A stretch of 64,000 nt of DNA, taken from the NCBI RefSeq assembly GCF_004345665.1, contig NZ_SLWR01000003.1, positions 496,001 to 560,000 of the forward strand. Direction: 5' to 3'. Positions within the stretch are counted from its first letter, which is position 1; every line of letters starts with the position of its first letter. This stretch comes from Kribbella antiqua. GTDB taxonomy: Bacteria > Actinomycetota > Actinomycetes > Propionibacteriales > Kribbellaceae. This document shows, in pieces, positions 54,059 to 62,646 of this stretch. The translations under genes were made by a program, and so were the position numbers. Under the pieces are notes generated by a model that worked only from the letters and a program-made list of their open reading frames with translations, had not been told where the DNA came from and made no database searches.

Positions 54059-54108
54059 CCGCCCCACTCGAGCAGCACCCGCACTTTCGCACCACAGCGC
54101 GCACGCTG

Positions 54109-54129
54109 GTACAGCATCCAATGCTGTAC
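54109..54129 (+). promoter_or_regulatory. Hairpin upstream of rpsM
   Basis: GTACAGCAT-CCA-ATGCTGTAC is a perfect nine-base-pair stem. A second, larger hairpin (CCCTGCC ... GGGCAGGG with inner GGTGA/TCACC) follows at about 54157-54194. Both lie in the 180-base gap before rpsM and may regulate the alpha operon. Confidence 0.45.
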
Positions 54130-54238
54130 ATCGCCCCCGGAACAGAGGCCGGGGCCCTGCCGGTGAAGGCAATCTCACCGAGGCGGGCAGGGACGCGGCG
54201 CGCCACCACACCTCTGCTGACGAAAGGAACACCGCCAC

Positions 54239-54610
54239 ATGGCACGCCTCGTAGGGGTCGACCTGCCGCGCGACAAGCGCATCGAGGTCGCTCTCACCTA
54301 CATCTTCGGAGTAGGTCGTACTCGCGCCCTGCAGACGCTCGAAGCCACCGGGATCTCCGGTGACAAGCGCGTCCACGAGCTGGGCGACGAGGAGCTGGTG
54401 AAGCTCCGGGACTGGATCGAAGGCAACTACAAGATCGAAGGTGACCTCCGTCGCGAGGTGACCGCGGACATCCGCCGCAAGATCGAGATCGGGTCGTACC
54501 AGGGCCGTCGCCACCGCAGCGGCCTGCCGGTGCGGGGTCAGCGCACGCGGACCAACGCCCGCAGCCGCAAGGGTCGTCGTAAGGCGATCGCCGGCAAGAA
54601 GAAGAAGTGA
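54239..54610 (+). CDS. rpsM: 30S ribosomal protein S13
   Basis: A 123-residue S13 ([40 protein letters not shown] ... [29 protein letters not shown]). First gene of the alpha operon. Confidence 0.98.
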   Translation: MARLVGVDLPRDKRIEVALTYIFGVGRTRALQTLEATGISGDKRVHELGDEELVKLRDWIEGNYKIEGDLRREVTADIRRKIEIGSYQGRRHRSGLPVRGQRTRTNARSRKGRRKAIAGKKKK

Positions 54611-54648
54611 CGACCCGGATGACCGTCGACCCCAGGAGTAACTGACCT

Positions 54649-55056
54649 ATGCCTCCCAAGAGCCGCACCGCGGCCGGCGCCAAGAAGGTGCGCCGCAAGG
54701 AGAAGAAGAACGTGGCCGCCGGCCACGCGCACATCAAGAGCACGTTCAACAACACGATCGTGACGATCACCGACCCGACCGGCGCGGTCATCTCGTGGGC
54801 TTCCGCGGGCACCGTCGGCTTCAAGGGCTCGCGCAAGTCCACTCCGTTCGCCGCGCAGATGGCCGCCGAGGCCGCCGGGCGCCGGGCGATGGAGCACGGC
54901 ATGCGCAAGATCGACGTGTTCGTGAAGGGTCCCGGCTCCGGCCGTGAGACCGCGATCCGTTCGCTGGGTGCCGTCGGCCTCGAGGTCGGCACCATCCAGG
55001 ACGTCACCCCGACCGCCCACAACGGCTGCCGCCCGCCCAAGCGGCGCCGGGTCTGA
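54649..55056 (+). CDS. rpsK: 30S ribosomal protein S11
   Basis: A 135-residue S11: [53 protein letters not shown] and the C-terminal [20 protein letters not shown] are standard. Confidence 0.98.
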   Translation: MPPKSRTAAGAKKVRRKEKKNVAAGHAHIKSTFNNTIVTITDPTGAVISWASAGTVGFKGSRKSTPFAAQMAAEAAGRRAMEHGMRKIDVFVKGPGSGRETAIRSLGAVGLEVGTIQDVTPTAHNGCRPPKRRRV

Positions 55057-55078
55057 TCTTCCGAGAGGAGCACTAACA

Positions 55079-55687
55079 ATGGCCCGTTACACCGGACCCA
55101 TGACCAAGAAGTCGCGCCGTCTCGGGGTCGACCTCGTCGGTGGCGACAAGGCGTTCGAGCGCCGTCCGTACCCGCCGGGTATGCACGGCCGCGGCCGTCC
55201 GAAGGAGAGCGAGTACCTGCTCCAGCTGCGCGAGAAGCAGAAGGCCCGCTTCTCGTACGGCGTTCTGGAGAAGCAGTTCCGCCGGTACTACGAGGAGGCC
55301 TCGCGGCGCTCCGGCAAGACCGGTGACAACCTGCTGATCATCCTGGAGTCCCGGCTGGACAACGTGGTTTACCGCGCCGGCCTGGCCCGGACCCGGCGGC
55401 AGGCCCGTCAGCTCGTCGTACACGGTCACTTCACCGTGAACGGCATCAAGGTGAACATCCCGTCGTACCGGGTGGCCGCCCACGACATCATCGATGTCAA
55501 GGCGAAGTCGGTCGAGACGACTCCGTTCATCATCGCCCGGGAGACGCACGCCGAGCGCGTCGTCCCGGCCTGGCTCGAGGTGCTGCCCGAGCGGCTGCGC
55601 ATCCTCGTCCACCAGCTGCCGACCCGGCAGCAGATCGACACCCAGGTCGCCGAGCACCTGATCGTCGAGCTCTACTCGAAGAACTGA
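55079..55687 (+). CDS. rpsD: 30S ribosomal protein S4
   Basis: A 202-residue S4 from the ATG at 55079 ([19 protein letters not shown]); the frame extending to 54944 lies inside rps[34 protein letters not shown] and the S4 domain [38 protein letters not shown] are present. The N-terminus lacks the zinc cysteines (C-minus form). Confidence 0.97.
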   Translation: MARYTGPMTKKSRRLGVDLVGGDKAFERRPYPPGMHGRGRPKESEYLLQLREKQKARFSYGVLEKQFRRYYEEASRRSGKTGDNLLIILESRLDNVVYRAGLARTRRQARQLVVHGHFTVNGIKVNIPSYRVAAHDIIDVKAKSVETTPFIIARETHAERVVPAWLEVLPERLRILVHQLPTRQQIDTQVAEHLIVELYSKN

Positions 55688-55793
55688 TCCGGAACCGGTC
55701 GGTGGCCTCCGGGCCGCCGGCCGGACCTGGTCGGTGCTTCACCCTTCGCGGCCTCAAATAGTGGTCGTCGCGGAACCCTAAGGAAGTTACGAA

Positions 55794-56819
55794 GTGCTTA
55801 TTGCCCAGCGCCCCACCCTGACCGAAGAGGTCGTCGACGAGCACCGCTCGCGGTTCGTGATCGAGCCGCTCGAGCCGGGCTTCGGTTACACCCTCGGCAA
55901 CTCGATCCGCCGGACCCTGCTGTCCTCCATCCCGGGTGCCGCCGTGACCAGCATCAAGGTCGACGGCGTCCTGCACGAGTTCTCCACCGTGGCCGGGGTC
56001 AAGGAAGACGCCACCCAGCTGATCCTGAACCTGAAGGACCTGGTCGTCTCCTCCGAGCACGACGAGCCGGTCACCATGTACCTGCGCAAGCAGGGCCCCG
56101 GTGACGTCACCGCCGCCGACATCGCGCCCCCGGCCGGTGTCGAGGTGCACAACCCGGACCTGAAGATCGCGACCCTGAACGAGAAGGGCCGGCTCGAGAT
56201 GGAGCTGGTCGTCGAGCGGGGCCGGGGCTACGTGTCAGCGATCCAGAACAAGTCCGCCGACGCCGAGATCGGCCGGATGCCGGTCGACTCGATCTACTCG
56301 CCGGTGCTCAAGGTGACCTACAAGGTCGAGGCGACCCGTGTCGAGCAGCGCACCGACTTCGACCGCCTCGTGGTCGACGTCGAGACCAAGCCGTCGATGC
56401 TGCCGCGGGACGCGGTCGCGTCGGCCGGTAAGACCCTGGTCGAGCTGTTCGGCCTGGCCCGCGAGCTGAACGTCGAGGCCGAGGGCATCGACATCGGCCC
56501 GTCGCCGGTGGACGAGCAGATGGCCGCCGACCTGGCGCTGCCGGTCGAGGACCTGCAGCTGACCGTCCGGTCGTACAACTGCCTCAAGCGTGAGGGCATC
56601 CACACCGTGGGTGAGCTGATCTCGCGCAGCGAGCAGGACCTGCTGGACATCCGCAACTTCGGCTCCAAGTCGATCGACGAGGTCAAGCTGAAGCTGGCCG
56701 AGATGGGCCTGTCGCTGAAGGACTCGCCCCCTGGCTTCGACCTCCGTGCGGCCGCCGAGGCCTACGGCACCGAGGCCGACGACGAGGACGAGAGCTTCGC
56801 CGAGACCGAGCAGTACTGA
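55794..56819 (+). CDS. rpoA: DNA-directed RNA polymerase subunit alpha
   Basis: A 341-residue alpha subunit, GTG start with AAGGAAG upstream. The N-terminal dimerisation domain includes [32 protein letters not shown]; the C-terminal domain ([59 protein letters not shown]) contacts UP elements and activators. The last 20 residues are acidic. Confidence 0.98.
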   Translation: MLIAQRPTLTEEVVDEHRSRFVIEPLEPGFGYTLGNSIRRTLLSSIPGAAVTSIKVDGVLHEFSTVAGVKEDATQLILNLKDLVVSSEHDEPVTMYLRKQGPGDVTAADIAPPAGVEVHNPDLKIATLNEKGRLEMELVVERGRGYVSAIQNKSADAEIGRMPVDSIYSPVLKVTYKVEATRVEQRTDFDRLVVDVETKPSMLPRDAVASAGKTLVELFGLARELNVEAEGIDIGPSPVDEQMAADLALPVEDLQLTVRSYNCLKREGIHTVGELISRSEQDLLDIRNFGSKSIDEVKLKLAEMGLSLKDSPPGFDLRAAAEAYGTEADDEDESFAETEQY

Positions 56820-56863
56820 ACCCACCCGGGCCAGTTGGCCTGAAATCCTTTCTGGAGTAAGAG

Positions 56864-57430
56864 ATGCCTACCCCCACCAAGGGTGCCCGGCTGGGCGGCA
56901 GCCCGGCGCACGAGAAGCTGATCCTCAGCAACCTCGCGACGTCGCTGTTCGAGCACGGCGCCATCACCACCACCGCGGCCAAGGCCAAGCGCCTGCAGCC
57001 GCTGGCGGAGCAGCTGATCACCAAGGCCAAGCGCGGTGACCTGGCTTCGCGCCGTCAGGTGATGAAGCGGATCAAGGACAAGAGCGTCGTGCACGTGCTC
57101 TTCACCGAGATCGGCGAGCGGTACGCCGACCGTCCGGGCGGCTACACCCGGATCACCAAGCTCGGCCCGCGCAAGGGTGACAACGCGCCGCTGGTGAAAA
57201 TCGAGCTGGTCGAGGCGCTGGCTGACTCGCCGAAGGCGAAGAAGGCCACCGCGAAGAAGGCCCCGGCCAAGAAGACCGCGGCGAAGACCGAGGACAAGGT
57301 CGGCGACAAGGTCGAGGACGAGCCCAAGGTCGAGGACGTGCAGGACGAGAAGGTCCAGGACGTTGTCGCCGACGTGCAGGACGAGAAGGTCCAGGACGTC
57401 GTCGAGGACACCAAGACCGAGGACAAGTAA
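56864..57430 (+). CDS. rplQ: 50S ribosomal protein L17 with repetitive tail
   Basis: A 188-residue L17; the core ends near residue 120. [58 protein letters not shown] is the signature. The tail has a basic AKKAPAKK part, then a strongly acidic part with two copies of [11 protein letters not shown] encoded by a 36-base tandem repeat (57335-57370 and 57371-57406). Confidence 0.96.
   Translation: MPTPTKGARLGGSPAHEKLILSNLATSLFEHGAITTTAAKAKRLQPLAEQLITKAKRGDLASRRQVMKRIKDKSVVHVLFTEIGERYADRPGGYTRITKLGPRKGDNAPLVKIELVEALADSPKAKKATAKKAPAKKTAAKTEDKVGDKVEDEPKVEDVQDEKVQDVVADVQDEKVQDVVEDTKTEDK
57335..57406 (+). repeat. 36-base tandem repeat inside rplQ
   Basis: Two nearly identical 36-base units encode [11 protein letters not shown][A/E] twice. 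The unit length is a multiple of three, so copy-number change would keep the frame. Confidence 0.85.
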
Positions 57431-57443
57431 CCTCCGTCGCCAC

Positions 57444-57479
57444 ACAGCGCCCCCTCACCACGCGGTGAGGGGGCGCTGT
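57444..57479 (+). terminator. Alpha-operon terminator
   Basis: A perfect 16-base-pair stem (57444-57459 with 57464-57479) around ACGC, followed by TGCGTT. It lies 13 bases behind the rplQ stop and 16 bases before truA. Confidence 0.85.
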
Positions 57480-57495
57480 TGCGTTAGATTGCCGT

Positions 57496-58308
57496 GTGCG
57501 TTGGCGGATAGACCTCAGGTACGACGGAACGGCCTTCCACGGCTGGGCCCGTCAGGAGGGTCTCCGGACCGTGCAGGGCGTGCTGGAGGAGATGCTCCGC
57601 GTCGTACTGCGCCTGCCGGAAGCTCCGACCGTGACCTGTGCCGGCCGGACGGACACCGGCGTACATGCGCGTGGGCAGGTCACCCATGTGGACGTCGAGG
57701 GCGCTGTAGAGCCGCTGAGGCTTCTGAGGAGCCTGAACGGCGTCCTGCCTGAGGATGTGGCTGTCACGGCCGTGAGAGCGGCTCCAGAGGGCTTTGACGC
57801 CCGCTTCTCCGCATTGGCTCGTCGCTATGTGTACAGGCTCTGTGACGACCCGGCCGGCTGGGACCCGCTGCTGCGTCAGCACGTACTGCGAGTAGGCCGC
57901 CCGCTCGACATGGACCGGATGAACGCGGCCGCGACCGGTCTGCTCGGCGAGCACGACTTCGCGGCCTTCTGCAAGAAGCGGGAGGGCGCCAGCACAGTGC
58001 GGGCGCTGCTGGAGTACTCGTGGCGGCGGACGGCTCCTGGCTTGCTGGAAGGCACAGTGATCGCTGATGCCTTCTGCCACTCGATGGTCCGGGCACTGGT
58101 GGGTTCCATGATCCCGGTGGGAGACGGACGGCGTGAGGTCGACTGGCCGGCCGCCGTACTGGCTGGGAAGGTGCGGGACTCGGCGGTGTCGGTTCTGCCA
58201 GCGCACGGGCTGACTCTGGAGGAAGTGCGTTACCCGGCGGACGATGAGCTGGCAGCCAGGGCCCTGCAGGCCAGGCAGGTCAGGGGAGAGGTACACCAGC
58301 GTGGCTGA
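57496..58308 (+). CDS. truA: tRNA pseudouridine synthase A
   Basis: A 270-residue TruA modifying tRNA positions 38-40. The catalytic Asp53 is in [31 protein letters not shown] and [12 protein letters not shown] are typical. GTG start directly behind the alpha-operon terminator, the common place in actinobacteria. It overlaps the next gene by eight bases. Confidence 0.95.
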   Translation: MRWRIDLRYDGTAFHGWARQEGLRTVQGVLEEMLRVVLRLPEAPTVTCAGRTDTGVHARGQVTHVDVEGAVEPLRLLRSLNGVLPEDVAVTAVRAAPEGFDARFSALARRYVYRLCDDPAGWDPLLRQHVLRVGRPLDMDRMNAAATGLLGEHDFAAFCKKREGASTVRALLEYSWRRTAPGLLEGTVIADAFCHSMVRALVGSMIPVGDGRREVDWPAAVLAGKVRDSAVSVLPAHGLTLEEVRYPADDELAARALQARQVRGEVHQRG

Positions 58309-58897
58309 TCACTATTTCTCGGCGGAGCCGGGTTCGGCGGACGTACGCCGTACTGTCGAGGCTCGGATCTGGGGACGCGAGTACACCTTCACCACTGCGA
58401 CCGGAGTGTTCTCCAGAGACCGGTTGGACATCGGTACGGCGGTATTACTGCGGGAGGTGGATCCGCCAACCGGCGGCGGGACGTTCCTCGACCTGGGGAC
58501 CGGCTACGGGCCGATCGCGTGTGCACTGGCTGTCGAGGCCGCTGAGGCGCAGGTGTGGGCGGTCGACGTGAACACGCGGGCGCTGGAGTTGACCGCGGAG
58601 AACGCAGCCAAGGCCGGAGTGGCTGATCGCGTGCACCCTGTCCTCCCGGACGGCGTACCGGATGACGTGCGGTTCGACGAGATCTGGTCGAACCCGGCGA
58701 TCCACATCGGCAAGCCAGAGCTGCACAAGATGCTGCTGCACTGGCTGGCCCGGCTCGCCGACGGCGGCGTGGCCTGGTTCGTCGTCGGCAAGAACCTGGG
58801 CGGCGACTCCCTCCAACGCTGGCTGACCGAGCAGGGCTACCCCTGCACGCGGAAGGCGAGCGCCAAGGGATTCCGGGTCCTACACGTCACCCGGTGA
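58301..58897 (+). CDS. RsmC-like class I SAM-dependent methyltransferase
   Basis: A 198-residue protein from the GTG at 58301 ([12 protein letters not shown]), with AGAGG upstream. The SAM-binding motif is [17 protein letters not shown], the acidic loop [18 protein letters not shown], and the catalytic tetrapeptide region [11 protein letters not shown] matches the NPP[FYI] site of RsmC-type rRNA guanine-N2 methyltransferases, with NPA in place of NPP. The long preceding truA frame is not used. Confidence 0.87.
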   Translation: MADHYFSAEPGSADVRRTVEARIWGREYTFTTATGVFSRDRLDIGTAVLLREVDPPTGGGTFLDLGTGYGPIACALAVEAAEAQVWAVDVNTRALELTAENAAKAGVADRVHPVLPDGVPDDVRFDEIWSNPAIHIGKPELHKMLLHWLARLADGGVAWFVVGKNLGGDSLQRWLTEQGYPCTRKASAKGFRVLHVTR

Positions 58898-58900
58898 ATG

Positions 58901-60751
58901 TCAGCGGCCGTCGCGCTCATTGCCGGGGGCTCTCACGATCGCGGCCGGCGGGAGTGGTGGGCCCGCGGCGGCACCGGCCGCGGCATGCGATCCTGGCCCC
59001 GGCTGCCCGGTCATCGCCGCCGCTTGGGACTTGTCCTGAAGATCCGCACCGCCTCCGCCCTTGGGCAGCGAGGCGTAGTAGTCCTTGGCCTGGGCGATCT
59101 CGGCGACCGCGTCGGTACACAGCTTCTCGGCTCGCTCACCGCGATTGCCGGTGCGGAAGCCGAATCTGCTCTCCGGCCTGGCGACCTGCGCGAAGGCAGC
59201 CTGAACCTTGGGCACCAGGAAAGCATGGACGTCCTGCTGCCCCGCCGCGTCGCGCGGGGTGTCCTTGCCGAGGCCGAGCGCGACCGCCTTGGCGAACCGA
59301 TCGCTTTGTCCGGTGGTCAGCAGCTGAGAGACGACCTGTTGCTCGCTCATCCGGCTGATTTGGCCGATCGACTGCGTGAGTACGGCCACCGTGCGGTCCG
59401 CCGGGGTCCCGACGGTGCGTTGGGCTTCCGATGTGCCGTACCCGAGGTCGGTCATCAGCCTGTCGGCCTGCCCCTCGGCGTAGCGCCTGACGAGCGCATC
59501 CTCCATCGCCTGCGCTGCGGGATCGTGCTGCGAGCCGGGATCGCTGGGTGAGCAGAGGCGGGCAGCCTCGCGGGCGACGACGACGAAGGCTTGGCGCACG
59601 TCGGCCCGGAGTTCCGGATCGAGCGGTCGCGGCGCCGTGTGCGCCTTCTCGAGTGGCGCGAGCACGCGCTGGACGTCGAACGCCAGGCTGCCGTCCGGCC
59701 GAGCCTCGCCGAGGTCACGGATACCCCGGTTCGTCGCCTCCAGGTAGCCGTTCCAGCCGTTGATCTCGTGGCCGGGCGTCAGTACCCAGGCCAGGTGGTC
59801 GCCGGTGCGGCCGATGGCGAGATCGCGGTGCACCCGCTCCACGATCGCCGAGACCTCGGCGTACGCGGGTTCCTTGCGGTGCGGCGGCGGCTCGACCGGC
59901 TTCGGGCCGGAGTTGGCGAAGGTGTCGAGGTGCTCGGTCGCCCGCTCAACTGCCTCCGCGGCGATCGTCTGGCCGTTGCTCCGGGAGTCTTCGGTGCTCG
60001 CGGCAACGGCCTCGAACCCGGTCTTCAGATCCTTGACCAGCAGAGCCTTGATGCGGGCGGCGTCCTCGGGGAGGACCCGGCCGGCGAACCCGTAGCCCCG
60101 ATCGAGCCGCGCACCGAGTCGTTGCTGGATGAGCACCTCGGACAGCTCGTTCCAGCGCTCGGCCGGGGGTGTCGCCTGGAGCCGGTCGCGCAGGTCGTCG
60201 GGCGCGATCCTGGCGGCTTCGCCGACCTGTTCGCACAGGGTTTCGACGGCTCCCTGCAGCCGCGGGTGCTCGTCTTCGGCCGGTAGGTCCAGGATGTCCG
60301 GAAAGCCCCGGTCCAGCTGCAGGTCGGCCATCACCCTCGGGACGTAGAACGCGGTGGTGTTCGCCCGCAGTCCGGTATCCAAGGCGCTGGTCGCGGCGTC
60401 GTCGTCCGGCGCAGGCTCTTGAGAGAGCGCCACGTAGTTGTCGACGAAGACTCCCACGGCGCTCCGGACCCGCCTGACCACGTCGCGATCAGGGCGAGGG
60501 TCGGTGGCGGCGCGCTGAACGTACATCTCCTGGAAGGCCACCCTGAGGTAGGCGTACGTGCCGCCGCTCAGCGTCATCGAGCGGTCGTCGTGCACCGCCC
60601 CTTCGAAGGTCACCCCATCAGGATGCTGCTCCACGTTCACCTGCTCGTTCCACTGGCTGGGGAACGGCGTCAGGTCGCGCAGGGCGTAGTGGAGGTTGTC
60701 GATGACTCGCCAGGGGTTCTCTTGCCGGTCCAGTGGCACTCCGCGGTCCAT
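58901..60751 (-). CDS. Protein of unknown function, 616 residues
   Basis: I do not recognise this family. The protein is soluble, with no signal peptide or membrane segment, alternates helical stretches rich in Ala/Arg/Glu, and has a flexible tail (about residues 570-616) rich in Gly/Ala/Pro. The N-terminal part (VDNLHYALRDLTPFPSQW-like, then GGTYAYLRVAFQEMYVQRA) and the central AWVLTPGHEINGWNGYLEATNRGIRDL are distinctive; the latter is echoed in the small protein at 62160. No catalytic motif is evident. The ATG at 60751 lacks a Shine-Dalgarno, but TACCAT ends eight bases upstream, suggesting a leaderless mRNA. It is divergent from the sigma-factor gene and converges on the methyltransferase gene. 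Confidence 0.75.
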   Translation of the reverse strand: MDRGVPLDRQENPWRVIDNLHYALRDLTPFPSQWNEQVNVEQHPDGVTFEGAVHDDRSMTLSGGTYAYLRVAFQEMYVQRAATDPRPDRDVVRRVRSAVGVFVDNYVALSQEPAPDDDAATSALDTGLRANTTAFYVPRVMADLQLDRGFPDILDLPAEDEHPRLQGAVETLCEQVGEAARIAPDDLRDRLQATPPAERWNELSEVLIQQRLGARLDRGYGFAGRVLPEDAARIKALLVKDLKTGFEAVAASTEDSRSNGQTIAAEAVERATEHLDTFANSGPKPVEPPPHRKEPAYAEVSAIVERVHRDLAIGRTGDHLAWVLTPGHEINGWNGYLEATNRGIRDLGEARPDGSLAFDVQRVLAPLEKAHTAPRPLDPELRADVRQAFVVVAREAARLCSPSDPGSQHDPAAQAMEDALVRRYAEGQADRLMTDLGYGTSEAQRTVGTPADRTVAVLTQSIGQISRMSEQQVVSQLLTTGQSDRFAKAVALGLGKDTPRDAAGQQDVHAFLVPKVQAAFAQVARPESRFGFRTGNRGERAEKLCTDAVAEIAQAKDYYASLPKGGGGADLQDKSQAAAMTGQPGPGSHAAAGAAAGPPLPPAAIVRAPGNERDGR

Positions 60752-60837
60752 GGGATGTGATGGTATTTGTCCACCGTGTCAACCAGCGATGCGTGAACTG
60801 GCTGCAACGGATCCGGCGGCGGGGCCGTCCTGAGGGT

Positions 60838-61371
60838 ATGGAGGCAGCCTTGGCGGCAGCAGAGGCACGCGCGGGCGAGATCGACTTCGAGCTCTGGGTG
60901 ACCGAGAAGGCGGACGCGCTGCTGCGCTTCGCGTACGTCCTCACGGGTGACGTCACCTTGGCCGAGGACGCGGTTCAGGACGCCCTGACGACAGCCTGTG
61001 CCCGCTGGAGCCGGGTGAGCCGTGCCGACGATCCCGAGGCGTACGTGAAGCGGATGGTGGTGAATGCACACATCTCCTGGTGGCGTCGCTTCCGCCGACG
61101 GGAGGCGCCGGCTGCCGACCCGGTCAGGACCGCTCTGCCGTCGCCGGACGGTGCCGCGGACAGAGCCGAGTCGGACGCCGTCTGGGCGCTGTGCGCGACA
61201 CTGCCCGACAAACAACGGGCAGCCGTTGTACTGCGCTTCTACGAGGAGCTCTCGTACGCCGAAATCGGTGCACTGCTGCACTGCGCGGAAGCGACGGCCC
61301 GGTCGCATGTACACCGAGCCCTGGCAACACTGAAGACCACGCTGAGCAAGGAAGGAGCGGAGGATGCCTGA
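60838..61371 (+). CDS. SigE-family RNA polymerase sigma factor
   Basis: A 177-residue ECF sigma factor (SigE/ECF41-like actinobacterial group). Region 2 is FELWVTEKADALLRFAYVLTGDVTLAEDAVQDALTTACARW, with the linker VNAHISWWRRFRRRE, and region 4 is LPDKQRAAVVLRFYEELSYAEIGALLHCAEATARSHVHRALATL. The start is uncertain: ATG at 60838 or GTG at 60793; the frame back to 60733 overlaps the promoter of the divergent gene. It overlaps the following membrane-protein gene by eight bases, an arrangement typical for sigma/anti-sigma or sigma/sensor pairs. Confidence 0.85.
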   Translation: MEAALAAAEARAGEIDFELWVTEKADALLRFAYVLTGDVTLAEDAVQDALTTACARWSRVSRADDPEAYVKRMVVNAHISWWRRFRRREAPAADPVRTALPSPDGAADRAESDAVWALCATLPDKQRAAVVLRFYEELSYAEIGALLHCAEATARSHVHRALATLKTTLSKEGAEDA

Positions 61372-62119
61372 GCACGACGAGCCTGAGCAGGAGCTCGGCG
61401 CCAAGATCACCTCTGCCTTCCAGGGCAAGGCGGACGCCGCAATCGGGCTGCGAGCGAACGGACTGGCCAGTGAAGCGCGCCGACGGGTCCGCAAGCGGCG
61501 GCAGACGATGGTCATGGCCGCTGCGGCCGTGCTGGTCGTAGTAGGCATCGGCGGGGTGTGGAACGCTGTTGGCCCGACACCGTCCACCACGAGCTCGAGC
61601 GCGGGCTCCAGCGACAGCAAAGAGGGAGCACACCAGCCCAACATCCTGCCCACACAGGGGCTGGTTGTGGCCTGCCCACCGGATCACCCGATCCTCAAGG
61701 GTGGCGTCGTACTGCCGGCGGGCACCGGTCTGGACGTCCAGACGCCGGTGCAAGGGATGCAGGCCTGCCGCTATCGCCTCACGAATGGCGCCACCATGCT
61801 GCTTGGCCAGCAGCGTTTCAACGCCACCGTCGCGCAGCAGGTCGTCGACGCGATCAAGGTGCTGCCGGAGCGCAACCCCGAGTTGCCGGTGTTCAAGTGC
61901 CCCCCCCAGGCGGCCCAGCCGTCCGAGGCGATCGTGCTGCGGTTCGACACCGCGGCCGGCATCCGCGAGGTCTGGGTCCAGTACGACGGCTGCGACTCGG
62001 CCGGCTTCTTCACCGGCTCCGGCACCTTCGGCCTCTACTCCGCACCGCTGAAGCTCTTCATGGTCGGCAGCGTCCGCCCGACCGAAGGCACCTACCTGAA
62101 CGCCCTCAAGGACTGGTGA
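61364..62119 (+). CDS. Single-pass membrane protein, partner of the sigma factor
   Basis: A 251-residue protein: cytoplasmic N-terminus of about 48 residues (EARRRVRKRRQ just before the membrane), one transmembrane helix (TMVMAAAAVLVVVGIGGVW), a Ser/Thr-rich linker and an extracytoplasmic domain with three or four cysteines (VVACPPDHP, MQACRYRL, FKCPPQA, YDGCDSAG) that may pair. The cytoplasmic part lacks a clear zinc anti-sigma motif (HxxxCxxC), so anti-sigma function is only inferred from the overlap. An eight-C tract lies at 61900-61907. Confidence 0.75.
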   Translation: MPEHDEPEQELGAKITSAFQGKADAAIGLRANGLASEARRRVRKRRQTMVMAAAAVLVVVGIGGVWNAVGPTPSTTSSSAGSSDSKEGAHQPNILPTQGLVVACPPDHPILKGGVVLPAGTGLDVQTPVQGMQACRYRLTNGATMLLGQQRFNATVAQQVVDAIKVLPERNPELPVFKCPPQAAQPSEAIVLRFDTAAGIREVWVQYDGCDSAGFFTGSGTFGLYSAPLKLFMVGSVRPTEGTYLNALKDW

Positions 62120-62159
62120 CCTCACTCCACAACCGAACCCCGCTCCGGCCTGCGAAACC

Positions 62160-62573
62160 TCAGCACCTGGCCCGACACCGCCCCAGCCGGACCTGCAACT
62201 GCCGGCGTACTCGCTGCGGCGCCGCCACCCGCCGCTGCCCCTGACCCGCCCGATCGCCGTTCTCGCGACCGATTCCGGCGAGCTCGTCGTCCGTCAGGAC
62301 TTTGCCGAGTTCGGCCCGACGAGGTCCCTCGTAGCCGTACAGCAGGGCCAGCTCGTGCCGAAGCGGCTCGGTCAGCCTGGCCCGGACCTGGGCCACGATG
62401 ATCGGGTTCACGTCGCGGATCGCCCTGCTGTCCGGTTGCTCGTACAGTCGCCCGTTCCAGCCCGACAGTTCGCCGGTACGGCGCTCCCTGGCGTCGATGA
62501 TGGTCGCGACCCACGCGTACTCCCGGCTGCCCGGCGTGATCTCCGGTCCCAGCCTCACGATCACGCCGGTCAC
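62160..62573 (-). CDS. Small hypothetical protein sharing a motif with the 616-residue protein
   Basis: A protein of about 137 residues from the GTG at 62573 (VTGVIVRLGPEITPGSREYAWV); CAGGA stands upstream. The frame could extend to an ATG at 62648, overlapping the ABC-F start. TGELSGWNGRLYEQPDSRAIRD recalls HEINGWNGYLEATNRGIRD of the protein at 58901. The C-terminal 30 residues are Arg/Gln-rich. No known domain is recognised. Confidence 0.5.
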   Translation of the reverse strand: MTGVIVRLGPEITPGSREYAWVATIIDARERRTGELSGWNGRLYEQPDSRAIRDVNPIIVAQVRARLTEPLRHELALLYGYEGPRRAELGKVLTDDELAGIGRENGDRAGQGQRRVAAPQRVRRQLQVRLGRCRARC

Positions 62574-62646
62574 GGAGTCATCCTGCCGTCGCTTGGGGTC
62601 GATAACGGGTCGCGAGCCGGTGGTCCGGGCGGTCAGACTGGGGCGC

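Noticed and set aside
61900..61907. Eight-C tract as a phase-variation switch
   Set aside because: A single homopolymer of this length is not unusual in a GC-rich gene, and nothing suggests variable copies.
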